Under the pieces are notes generated by a model. The model was not told the DNA's origin, did no database searches, and was given only the letters and a program-made list of their open reading frames with translations. From Calditrichales bacterium MX18-03 (lineage in GTDB: Bacteria; Bacillota; Clostridia; Lutisporales; Lutisporaceae), in contig JAJGRE010000002.1 of assembly GCA_021083345.1 (NCBI GenBank), positions 62,001-126,000 on the forward strand: DNA of 64,000 bases, in the 5' to 3' direction. This document shows positions 52,257-58,995 of this stretch, piece by piece. The translations under genes and the position numbers were made by a program. The stretch's first letter is position 1. Each line of letters begins with the position of its first letter.

Positions 52257-52283
52257 GCAGGTCGGCACTGCCGCCAACCTGCC
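52257..52283 (-). terminator. Hairpin after the 68-residue peptide gene
   Basis: Stem GGCAGGT/ACCTGCC followed by GTAATTTTATG on the minus strand. A partial internal terminator in the cluster. Confidence 0.5.
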
Positions 52284-52293
52284 GGCTTTTTTC

Positions 52294-52500
52294 CTAAACC
52301 CCGAATCCGAAAGTTCTTCCAATACCGCCGAATGCGATAACTGCCAGTATGATAATAAAGAAGTATCTGCTTTCAATACCCCAGGTGCAGCAGGATGCAA
52401 GCAGGATGAACAACAGCAGCAAAAGTAAAAAGGAATTGCACCCAAAATCTCCGATAGGAGCAACTGCAACAGGAGCAGCGCATCCGCAACCGTCTGCCAT
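52294..52500 (-). CDS. Two-helix Cys-rich small membrane peptide (paralog 3)
   Basis: Sixty-eight residues behind GGAGGTGCCGTT. The layout is MADGCGCAAPVAVAPIGDF, then GCNSFLLLLLLFILLASCC, a polar turn WGIESRY, and a second helix FFIIILAVIAFGGIGRTFGF. It is a close paralog of the genes at 52869 and 53146, differing at about a dozen residues. Four to five conserved cysteines flank the first helix. The role is unknown; it could be a spore-coat or membrane peptide. Confidence 0.8.
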   Translation of the reverse strand: MADGCGCAAPVAVAPIGDFGCNSFLLLLLLFILLASCCTWGIESRYFFIIILAVIAFGGIGRTFGFGV

Positions 52501-52546
52501 AACGGCACCTCCACTTCCATTTTATTTTCAAATTGACTGTGTCCGA

Positions 52547-52798
52547 TCAGCAGCCTCTGAAGAATCCGCCGAAGCCCGGGCACAAGAAGAAGATCAGAAC
52601 TAGAATCCATATCCAATTGCCACCGAAAAATCCGCCACAGCCGGTCCCGCAGCCGGATCCGCCTCCGAAACCAAAGCCCGGGCACAGGCAGAATAAGATG
52701 ACCAATATCCAAATCCAGTTAGAGCCGAAGAGGGAGCCAAAACCCGTACCACATCCACAGCCTGCTCCAGGCGGTGTGCAGCAAGCACCTCCTGACAT
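52547..52798 (-). CDS. Gly/Cys-rich small membrane peptide with an internal duplication
   Basis: Eighty-three residues from the ATG 8 bases after GGGAGG; an ATG six codons earlier lacks a site. It begins MSGGACCTPPGAGCGCGTGF. Two copies of a ~31-residue unit follow: GSNWIWILVILFCLCPGFGF and GGNWIWILVLIFFLCPGFGG. Each unit is one short aromatic transmembrane helix capped by Gly and Cys. It lies between two of the two-helix paralogs on the same strand and is probably part of the same system. Confidence 0.78.
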   Translation of the reverse strand: MSGGACCTPPGAGCGCGTGFGSLFGSNWIWILVILFCLCPGFGFGGGSGCGTGCGGFFGGNWIWILVLIFFLCPGFGGFFRGC

Positions 52799-52868
52799 CA
52801 CGACACCTCCCTTCAAAAAATGTTTTCTTTTGTGCTTCCTGATGGTTCGTCTTCAGTAAAAGAGTCTA

Positions 52869-53078
52869 CTAGACGCCGAAACCAAAGGTTCTGCCAAAGC
52901 CGCCGAAAGCGATGACAGCCAGGATGATGATAAAGAAGAAGTTGTTTTCTCTACCCTGTGTGCAGCAGGATGCAAGCAGGATGAACAGTAACAGAAGGAG
53001 CAGGAAGGAGTTGCATCCGAAAAGGCCGCCAACCGGTGCTGTTGCTACAGGAGAAACGCATCCACAACCTAATGACAT
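52869..53078 (-). CDS. Two-helix Cys-rich small membrane peptide (paralog 2)
   Basis: Sixty-nine residues behind GGAGGTGTAATAT. MSLGCGCVSPVATAPVGGLF is followed by GCNSFLLLLLLFILLASCC, the turn TQGRENN and FFFIIILAVIAFGGFGRTFG. Both the protein and DNA are very similar to the copy at 53146; the turn between the helices is the most variable part. No family is recognised. The conservation of the first helix and its cysteines under divergence in the turn suggests selection on the membrane core. Confidence 0.8.
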   Translation of the reverse strand: MSLGCGCVSPVATAPVGGLFGCNSFLLLLLLFILLASCCTQGRENNFFFIIILAVIAFGGFGRTFGFGV

Positions 53079-53145
53079 ATATTACACCTCCTATCTGGCA
53101 TATTTATGATGAGTGGGTTCTTACATACTGTCTGATGTGTCTTAC

Positions 53146-53355
53146 CTATACTTCAAAACCGAAGGTTCTTCCAATACCGCCGAAAGCGATAACTGCCAGT
53201 ATGATAATAAAGAAGTATCTGCTTTCAATACCCCATACGCAGCAGGATGCAAGCAGGATGAACAGCAGCAGGAGCAGCAGGAAGGAGTTGCATCCGAAAA
53301 GACCGCCAACCGGTGCTGTTGCTACAGGAGCAGCGCATCCACAACCAAATGCCAT
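53146..53355 (-). CDS. Two-helix Cys-rich small membrane peptide (paralog 1)
   Basis: Sixty-nine residues behind AAAGGAGGTGTCGTT. MAFGCGCAAPVATAPVGGLF precedes GCNSFLLLLLLFILLASCC, VWGIESRY and FFIIILAVIAFGGIGRTFGF. The two hydrophobic segments make a probable helical hairpin. Cysteines lie at 5, 7 and 22 and as a pair after the first helix. The N-terminal Gly/Cys region with a Leu-rich helix faintly recalls YjcZ-type sporulation peptides, but the match is not close enough to name it. Confidence 0.8.
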   Translation of the reverse strand: MAFGCGCAAPVATAPVGGLFGCNSFLLLLLLFILLASCCVWGIESRYFFIIILAVIAFGGIGRTFGFEV

Positions 53356-53521
53356 AACGACACCTCCTTTCTTTTAAAGAAGCGTTTTGTTCCTTTTGAG
53401 ATATAGACATGCTATTTTTCAGGCATTCAGCCTTCCGATCCGAAGATCCATGTTTTGGGAAATGTCTTAACAGAAGTTCATCCTATGCAATAGCGGAAAT
53501 GAATCGGCCTTGCTGTTTTCC

Positions 53522-53680
53522 TTAGCTGAACAAGCACTTCAACTTGCCGTCTGCTCCGAGGGCCAGGATTGCCAGCAGTATGACAAATAGCATTCTACTG
53601 TTCTTATTGCCTGATGCAATCAATATAATAAGAAGCAGTACCAATAAAAACATATTGCTACCGCCAACAGAGATCTCCAT
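53522..53680 (-). CDS. Small two-segment hydrophobic peptide, first gene of the cluster
   Basis: Fifty-two residues from the ATG after GGAGGGTACGG; longer upstream starts lack a site. MEISVGGSNMFLLVLLLIIL is followed by IASGNKNSRM, a second segment LFVILLAILALG and the tail ADGKLKCLFS. It shares the helix-turn-helix membrane layout and an AxG(A/G) second-helix end with the downstream paralogs but lacks their N-terminal cysteines. A CATAGTAT element (complement of 53728-53735), 15 bases after AACC, is a possible mother-cell (sigma-K/E type) promoter. Confidence 0.7.
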   Translation of the reverse strand: MEISVGGSNMFLLVLLLIILIASGNKNSRMLFVILLAILALGADGKLKCLFS

Positions 53681-53886
53681 CCGTACCCTCCTTCCCGGGA
53701 TTAAGGTTGTTTCCTGTTCCCACTTCCATACTATGTACAATTCCGTCTTTGGTTACAGGTGAAGCAAAAAAAAAGAAGAAGCCGTCGAAAGCAGCCTCCT
53801 GGAGCCTGATATGATTTCTCTTCTGTTAATTCTGATAAAAGTCAGTTATACTATACATAATTACTGCCATTGAAAGGAGTTTTATC

Positions 53887-54474
53887 ATGCCGAAGCAAAT
53901 GTGGAAACCGGGTACCATGCTCTATCCGGTTCCGGCCGTCATGGTTTCCTGCCATAATAGCGTAGGAGCCGCCAACATCATCACTGTAGCATGGACCGGC
54001 ATCGTATGCTCAGAGCCCCCCATGCTGTATGTATCCATTCGTCCTGAGCGTTTCTCCTACGATATGATCAAAAATACAGGCTGCTTTGTGGTTAACCTTC
54101 CTACAAAACACTTGGCTTATGCCCTTGATTTTTGCGGCGTCAAATCAGGAAGGGACATCGATAAATTCGTGCATCTCCGGCTGACACCGGAGCAATCCCA
54201 TGAAGTCAGCGCCCCAGGTATTGCCGAATGTCCCGTCAACATCGAGTGCCGGGTGAAGGATATCCTCTCTCTGGGATCCCATGACATGTTCCTTGCTGAA
54301 ATTGCCTGCGTGAACGTGGATGAAAGCTATATCGACCGGACGGGCAAGCTGCAGCTGAACAAAGCAGATCTGATATGCTACAATCATGGTGAGTATAGGG
54401 CCCTGGCAGAATCATTAGGCCATTTCGGCTTTTCGGTCAGAAAAAAACCGGAAAAGCCTGCAAAAAAAAGCTGA
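53887..54474 (+). CDS. Flavin reductase-like FMN-binding protein
   Basis: A 195-residue split-barrel flavoprotein behind AAAGGAGTTTTATC. VPAVMVSCHNSVGAANIITV and MLYVSIRPERFSYDMIKNTG match the flavin-reductase-like (PF01613) family, and NIECRVKDILSLGSHDMFLA holds the flavin-contact end. Clostridial relatives act as NAD(P)H-linked FMN reductases or flavoredoxins. The last ten residues are Lys-rich. It stands alone and is convergent with the TPR gene. Confidence 0.88.
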   Translation: MPKQMWKPGTMLYPVPAVMVSCHNSVGAANIITVAWTGIVCSEPPMLYVSIRPERFSYDMIKNTGCFVVNLPTKHLAYALDFCGVKSGRDIDKFVHLRLTPEQSHEVSAPGIAECPVNIECRVKDILSLGSHDMFLAEIACVNVDESYIDRTGKLQLNKADLICYNHGEYRALAESLGHFGFSVRKKPEKPAKKS

Positions 54475-54485
54475 TGCTTTCCGAA

Positions 54486-54530
54486 AGAAAAAAGTGAAAG
54501 ACCTCTTCAATGGCCATTTCACTTTTTTTC
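54486..54530. terminator. Bidirectional terminator between flavin reductase and TPR genes
   Basis: Perfect stem AAAAAAGTGAAA/TTTCACTTTTTT with a 17-base loop; it overlaps the TPR stop codon. Confidence 0.8.
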
Positions 54531-56228
54531 TTTCCCCAATATAAATTTGCTGCCGATGATCTGATGAATCCGTACGTATTTTTCCTCCAGATTGCTTACC
54601 GGTATCGCATATTTTTCTGCTATATCAGCAAAACCCGGACCGACGCCCATCAATGCTGCGTAAGTATACTCCAGAGCTGCAGCCCATGTGTCAGTTTCTT
54701 GGGTTTCGGGCACATCGGGATAAGTGGATTTGATAAACTCATACCAGATATCCTCTACAATTTTCTTGTAGGGTCTGGAATAGCAGCTTTTCATCATGCT
54801 CAGCGCTTTGCGCTTGACCTGCTCCCAGTCTTCCTTCCACTCTGCTTCCGGAAAGCTCAGCGGATCTATACTGACGTTTTTGATTTCCCCGTCAAAATCA
54901 ACCGTGTAGGGCTCCTTGGCCCCAATGGTGTTCAAAAGAAAAATGCTTTCCATCTTAACATGGTTCTCCACATCCCGCTGCATAATGAATTTCCGTAAAA
55001 CCGGTTCTGTTTCAAGCAGCCTTTCATTCTTCAGCTTGTTGAAGATCAGTTTGCGCAGGAAGCATTTATCAAAGTTGATGCCGAAATACAAGATCTCCAG
55101 TGCCTTATCATTCCCTTGGATCATCTCCCGGCATGCACTGCCTGGAAGTTCAATGAATTTGTAAATGAAGTCCAGCCGGTTCTTGATCTCATCCCGGGGC
55201 AGCTGGTAGATATAGGCAAGGTTCACTGCCCCTTCTTCATTCTCGGCTGCCTTCAGCGCCGCTTCGATATAATAACTCGCAATCCCATCCCCATTGTCCA
55301 GCTTACTGAGACTTTCCCACAGCCTGATGCTTTCCTTGAACCGCTTGCAGTTATATGCTGCTATTGCGGCATAATGGGTATACAGCGTGTTGTCTGGTGA
55401 AATGGTCAGCACCTTTTTATAAGCCTTATAGGCCTCCGCATGCTTGCCCAGGCTTCCCAGGGTATCAGCTATCTTATACAAATAATCCTCATTATCGGTT
55501 TGAAGTTTTTTGATGATCCGCAGTTGTTTTTCTACCCAGCTCGACACGCCCATCTTGTTGTAAAAAATGGCCAGGTTGCAATTTGCATGGACATTGCCTT
55601 CTTCATAAGTCAATACTTCACGGGCCAGCTCCACCGCTTTTTCGAAGGAGCCCAGGTAGTAATAGGCCAGTGCCAGATTATTCCTGGCAGGGATCGCATT
55701 GGGCAGCATTTCCACTACCGCTTCGAATTTTTGTGCTGCCTTCTCATACTCTCTTTTCTCAAGATGATGGATGGCCTCTTCTTCAATTGAATAGATCTTC
55801 TCCAGTTCCTCGTCATCCAGGTTGTTATTGGCGTCCTTGATCATGGTCAACATTTCAAGCAGTTCTTCTGCTTCCTCGGAGAACTCGCCGTCAGGATCCT
55901 TTTCCAGGTAAAGCTTGAAAAACTCCACAGACTTTTTTATCTTCTGCATCTGCAGATAGTTGCAGCCCAACCCGAAATAGCACTCCAGATAGCTGGGATC
56001 CAAATCCTTTATGATATTCAGCAGCACCTGGGAAGAGCGGTCCACTTCCCCCAGTTCGGCAAGAAGACCGGCATAATTGAACAGGATAAAGCTGTCCGAA
56101 GGCTTCAGGCCTGCTGCTTTCTCCATATATCTCAAAGCTGTATTGAGCTTTCCTTTTTGAACGTATTTAAAGCCCAAGTCAAAATAAAACTCGGCACCTC
56201 TTTCAAAAAGCACCACATTGCTCTTCAT
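54519..56228 (-). CDS. Tetratricopeptide-repeat protein
   Basis: About 569 residues from MKSNVVLFERGAEFYFDLGF, behind GGCGGTGATAGA. Residues 10-320 contain about eight TPR units, for example LNTALRYMEKAAGLKPSDSF, YEKAAQKFEAVVEMLPNAIP and HAEAYKAYKKVLTISPDNTL. The C-terminal ~240 residues are helical without clear repeats and include DEIKNRLDFIYKFIELPGSA. TPRs bind other proteins; the partner is unknown. It starts 37 bases after the AlbA_2-type regulator gene, so the two are probably one transcript. Confidence 0.85.
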   Translation of the reverse strand: MKSNVVLFERGAEFYFDLGFKYVQKGKLNTALRYMEKAAGLKPSDSFILFNYAGLLAELGEVDRSSQVLLNIIKDLDPSYLECYFGLGCNYLQMQKIKKSVEFFKLYLEKDPDGEFSEEAEELLEMLTMIKDANNNLDDEELEKIYSIEEEAIHHLEKREYEKAAQKFEAVVEMLPNAIPARNNLALAYYYLGSFEKAVELAREVLTYEEGNVHANCNLAIFYNKMGVSSWVEKQLRIIKKLQTDNEDYLYKIADTLGSLGKHAEAYKAYKKVLTISPDNTLYTHYAAIAAYNCKRFKESIRLWESLSKLDNGDGIASYYIEAALKAAENEEGAVNLAYIYQLPRDEIKNRLDFIYKFIELPGSACREMIQGNDKALEILYFGINFDKCFLRKLIFNKLKNERLLETEPVLRKFIMQRDVENHVKMESIFLLNTIGAKEPYTVDFDGEIKNVSIDPLSFPEAEWKEDWEQVKRKALSMMKSCYSRPYKKIVEDIWYEFIKSTYPDVPETQETDTWAAALEYTYAALMGVGPGFADIAEKYAIPVSNLEEKYVRIHQIIGSKFILGKEKK

Positions 56229-56265
56229 TCTATCACCGCCAAATCGCGTCATCATCGGTCTGCCG

Positions 56266-57423
56266 CTATTCCACTGCAGGCCCGGGCATTATCACCTTGA
56301 ACAGGTTCCTTTTATCATTATTGACAATCTGAATATCGCCTATGTGCCTGAAGGCCTCCTGAATCCTTTTTAGTCCCATGCCGGATTTCAGGAACCGCTT
56401 CTTGTTGTCAAGAACCAGCAGGCGCTGGTATAGCCATTGGTTTCTTCTGCAGGGGTTACGCTCCTCGAATATGGATGCAATCTCGTCTTCTGCGCATATG
56501 GATCCGGGATTGCTGACCTCTATCCTTTTCTTTTCTATGTAGATCACAATGTCTCTGCCCATAACACAGTAATCGCGGTGTACCGCTGAATTGCATACCG
56601 CTTCAATACAACCCCCAATAGGATATTCCCTGTTTAGCGGCAAAACGTAGCTTGCAAGGTAATCTTCTACCCCATCCAGCATGGCAGTGATGCAGCCGGT
56701 AAAATAAGCATCCTGTCTTCCGCCCAGGTGATTAATAATCCTGATCCCGGTATGGGGAAGGAACTGCTGAGGATAACGGCCAAAAACCAAAAGGCCGCCT
56801 ATCGTGGGATGGAAACGGGTGCTGTCCTCTTCACGGCCTACTATGCCGATCCCCTCCAGCAGCGTATAATGGTTATCGCTGCTGCTTGCCAACCCGGTTT
56901 TGGAAATATATTCGTTGATTCTCGCTTCGTCCAATTCCTTGATATCCACCTGATGCAACATGGTTTTCTCATATTGGAGCATGCCGGTTTCCTGAAGCAT
57001 GCTGGCAATCTCTTCCCGTCTGGCAATGTCCGTCGTGGAGCCCCTTCGAATGTAAAAGGCCCCGTTTTGCCTTATTTGATGGGGTTTCTGGCTGCTCTTG
57101 TAAATGGTCAGCACCCCTACCGTTTTTTCCTCTACAGTGAAATCATCAAGCCTGACGGAGACCGGTGGGTCGCAGCGCTGACTGATGATCTGCTGGACCT
57201 GTTCTTCGGTATATTTCTTTTCTTCAATACCGAGGATCCTTTTGGTTTTATCCTCAATTCCAAAAACGATGTAGCCTCTGCCGCCTTTCGAATTGGCAAT
57301 AGCGGTCACGTCTTTGGCCAGCTCTTTTTTATCGCTATCTGTTTTTAGTGACAGCTGCGCCTTGAAGTCCAGCTTGGTTCCTTCTGTCCGCTGCAGCAGG
57401 ATATTCAGTTTTTGCCGGTCCAT
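56266..57423 (-). CDS. AlbA_2/Schlafen-type ATP-binding regulator
   Basis: A 385-residue protein behind AGAGGTGAAAGG. Residues 10-125 form the AlbA_2 (formerly AAA_4) domain: EGTKLDFKAQLSL, DVTAIANSKGGRGYIVFGIED and FYIRRGSTT. Residues about 230-360 resemble the C-terminal GHKL-type ATP-binding half: YPIGGCIEAVCNSAVHRDY and FLKSGMGLKRIQEAF. Such proteins are annotated as transcriptional regulators or putative helicases; related Schlafen-like proteins act in RNA or phage defence. No defence genes lie nearby. Confidence 0.85.
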   Translation of the reverse strand: MDRQKLNILLQRTEGTKLDFKAQLSLKTDSDKKELAKDVTAIANSKGGRGYIVFGIEDKTKRILGIEEKKYTEEQVQQIISQRCDPPVSVRLDDFTVEEKTVGVLTIYKSSQKPHQIRQNGAFYIRRGSTTDIARREEIASMLQETGMLQYEKTMLHQVDIKELDEARINEYISKTGLASSSDNHYTLLEGIGIVGREEDSTRFHPTIGGLLVFGRYPQQFLPHTGIRIINHLGGRQDAYFTGCITAMLDGVEDYLASYVLPLNREYPIGGCIEAVCNSAVHRDYCVMGRDIVIYIEKKRIEVSNPGSICAEDEIASIFEERNPCRRNQWLYQRLLVLDNKKRFLKSGMGLKRIQEAFRHIGDIQIVNNDKRNLFKVIMPGPAVE

Positions 57424-57504
57424 CCTTTCACCTCTTTACTGTCCATGTTGCACGTATCCTAGTTATAGTTTACCATAATTTATCCTCTTATTATAGTATT
57501 GTGC

Positions 57505-57541
57505 TAAAAAAGGACGGTTCACTTAAGAACCGTCCTTTTTG
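57505..57541 (-). terminator. Terminator of the 82-residue protein gene
   Basis: Stem AAAAGGACGGTTC/GAACCGTCCTTTT with loop ACTTAA and T-runs on both sides. Confidence 0.85.
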
Positions 57542-57548
57542 ATCCAAA

Positions 57549-57797
57549 TTACATCCTGTAATATTCAGCCATTTCCCGGATCATATTGAACCCATCCGTG
57601 GCTTTGTTCCGTCTGAGGGAGATACGAGTTACCGCAGCGCTTCTTCTCCTCTTCAGCCACAGTTTGATCTGTGACAGCTTCTCTTCTTGAATCATACCCT
57701 TGATAAAATTTCTATTTGTAATGGTTGTCATTTCTATCCCTACTTTCATATTTTCACTGATTTGCCGATGTGCTTTAGCCAATAGCCAATAATTCAT
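57549..57797 (-). CDS. Small basic protein of unknown function
   Basis: Eighty-two residues behind AAAGGAGGGATTCGT, with a terminator right after it. The sequence begins MNYWLLAKAHRQISENMKVG and contains a very basic stretch, KLWLKRRRSAAVTRISLRRN. It may bind nucleic acid or an acidic partner. No family is recognised. Upstream is a ten-codon micro-ORF (57846-57878) with its own strong site, suggesting leader-peptide control or a polycistronic set of micro-genes. Confidence 0.65.
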   Translation of the reverse strand: MNYWLLAKAHRQISENMKVGIEMTTITNRNFIKGMIQEEKLSQIKLWLKRRRSAAVTRISLRRNKATDGFNMIREMAEYYRM

Positions 57798-57926
57798 ACG
57801 AATCCCTCCTTTTGTCCGACACTGCTGCTGCGGTATTCCTCCCTATCAGGACCGAACCACCCTTTTGCTGACGATCATATCGATTGCCTCCTTTCCTAAG
57901 GTGATGGTTTTTTTATTCAATAATAA

Positions 57927-57950
57927 AAGGCCATGGTTACCCATGACCTT
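57927..57950 (-). terminator. Hairpin between micro-genes
   Basis: Near-perfect stem AAGGTCATGG/CCATGGCCTT followed by TTATTATTG on the minus strand. Confidence 0.5.
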
Positions 57951-57974
57951 CTAAAGGCTCGCTTAAAATAAATA

Positions 57975-57998
57975 AGTCACAGGCGTTGGCCTGTGACT
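57975..57998 (-). terminator. Terminator-like hairpin after the 42-residue peptide gene
   Basis: Perfect stem AGTCACAGGC/GCCTGTGACT with a 4-base loop, followed by TATTTATTTT on the minus strand. Confidence 0.65.
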
Positions 57999-58029
57999 GT
58001 CAATACACTGTATCTCAATGTTTGGAATA

Positions 58030-58158
58030 TCACTCAAACAATCTCAGGCCGCGATATGGAATTTTGAACGCACTTGGATAAGCCGCGAAAACAGGCGCGC
58101 CAAATGCAGACACATGGCTGGTACAATAAATGCCTTGGATTACAACAAACTTCATCAT
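58030..58158 (-). CDS. Predicted 42-residue peptide
   Basis: An ATG-ATG start (complement of 58153-58158) follows GGAAGGAGGTCGTGAAT, one of the strongest ribosome binding sites in the window. The peptide begins MMKFVVIQGIYCTSHVSAFG, continues APVFAAYPSAFKIPYRG and ends LRLFE. It is mildly hydrophobic and aromatic with one cysteine. A promoter-like TTGTAA-N17-TATATT lies upstream and a hairpin terminator follows, so it has all parts of a transcription unit. No homologue is recognised. Confidence 0.55.
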   Translation of the reverse strand: MMKFVVIQGIYCTSHVSAFGAPVFAAYPSAFKIPYRGLRLFE

Positions 58159-58315
58159 ATTCACGACCTCCTTCCAATTTGTAATAATTTTTTCATCATT
58201 TTTAGTATATTGTAAATCTGTTTATAATATACCATGGATCGATGTATTTTACAATACTTCCAATCTTTACAATTTGATTACACAACAACACATTTGTCCT
58301 TCCAGGAAATACAAA

Positions 58316-58338
58316 AGCCAGTCCTATGAGAACCGGCT
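58316..58338 (-). terminator. Terminator of the DegU-like gene
   Basis: Stem AGCCGGT/(A)CTGGCT followed by TTTTGTATTT on the minus strand. Confidence 0.6.
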
Positions 58339-58349
58339 ATATGCTTCAA

Positions 58350-58994
58350 TTACTTCTTTATATTGTTCTTATAGGCATAGATGGCTGCCTGGGTCCGGTC
58401 GCTTACGTTGATCTTCCTGAAAATATTGGATACATGGTTCTTGACGGTCTTTTCACTGATAAACAGCTTATCGGCAATATCCTTGTTGTTCAGGCCCTCG
58501 GCTATCAGTGCGATAACCTCATACTCCCGCTGAGTCAGCTCATTTTCACTCTTGATTCGGTTGCCCTTGGGCTTGTTGAATTCCCTGATCAACTCCGCTG
58601 CAAGCTTGGGCTGGATATAGGACTCTCCATTATAGGCATCCCTTATGGCTTTAAAAAAGCTTGCCGAATCGGAATCCTTCAGAATATACCCTGATGCACC
58701 GATTTGCATGGTTTCCAGCAGGTATTCCCGGTCCTCATGGATGGTCAGGATGATGACTCTGGTATCTATATCTTCTTCCTTGATCTTTTTCAGGGCTTTA
58801 ATCCCGTTCATAACGGGCATATTGATATCCAAAAGCAGTACGTCCGGTTTAAGGGCCTTCACTTTTGCGATGGTTTCCTCTCCGTTAGAAGCTTGCCCAA
58901 CCACTTCAAAGTCCGGCTCCAGTTCCAAAAGCTGCTTCAGTCCTTCCCTAACGATAGAATGGTCATCAGCGATTAAAATCCTTATATTATTCAC
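58350..58994 (-). CDS. NarL/DegU-type response regulator
   Basis: About 214 residues from a GTG that follows AGGAGGGATAGA; the longer ATG frame overlaps the kinase gene without a site. The receiver starts IRILIADDHSIVREGLKQLL, the phospho-acceptor Asp is in DVLLLDINMPVMNG, and ILKDSDSASFFKAI follows the conserved Lys. The C-terminal LuxR-type helix-turn-helix reads LTQREYEVIALIAEGLNNKD and EKTVKNHVSNIFRKI. It is translated just after the DegS-like kinase. Confidence 0.92.
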   Translation of the reverse strand: MNNIRILIADDHSIVREGLKQLLELEPDFEVVGQASNGEETIAKVKALKPDVLLLDINMPVMNGIKALKKIKEEDIDTRVIILTIHEDREYLLETMQIGASGYILKDSDSASFFKAIRDAYNGESYIQPKLAAELIREFNKPKGNRIKSENELTQREYEVIALIAEGLNNKDIADKLFISEKTVKNHVSNIFRKINVSDRTQAAIYAYKNNIKK

Positions 58995-58995
58995 T

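Larger units (their letters stand above)
52294..53355 (-). repeat. Tandem DNA paralogy of small membrane-peptide genes
   Basis: The coding DNA of 53146-53355, 52869-53078 and 52294-52500 is strikingly similar, including the stretches around GTTGCATCCGAAAAG and GCAGGATGCAAGCAGGATGA on the plus strand. The unit period is about 280 bases, with the 83-residue gene inserted before the third copy. This implies recent duplication or gene conversion. Confidence 0.85.

Noticed and set aside
51096-53760. Interpretation of the small-peptide cluster as a bacteriocin or lanthipeptide locus
   Set aside because: No modification enzyme, peptidase-containing ABC transporter, leader Gly-Gly site or immunity gene is nearby.
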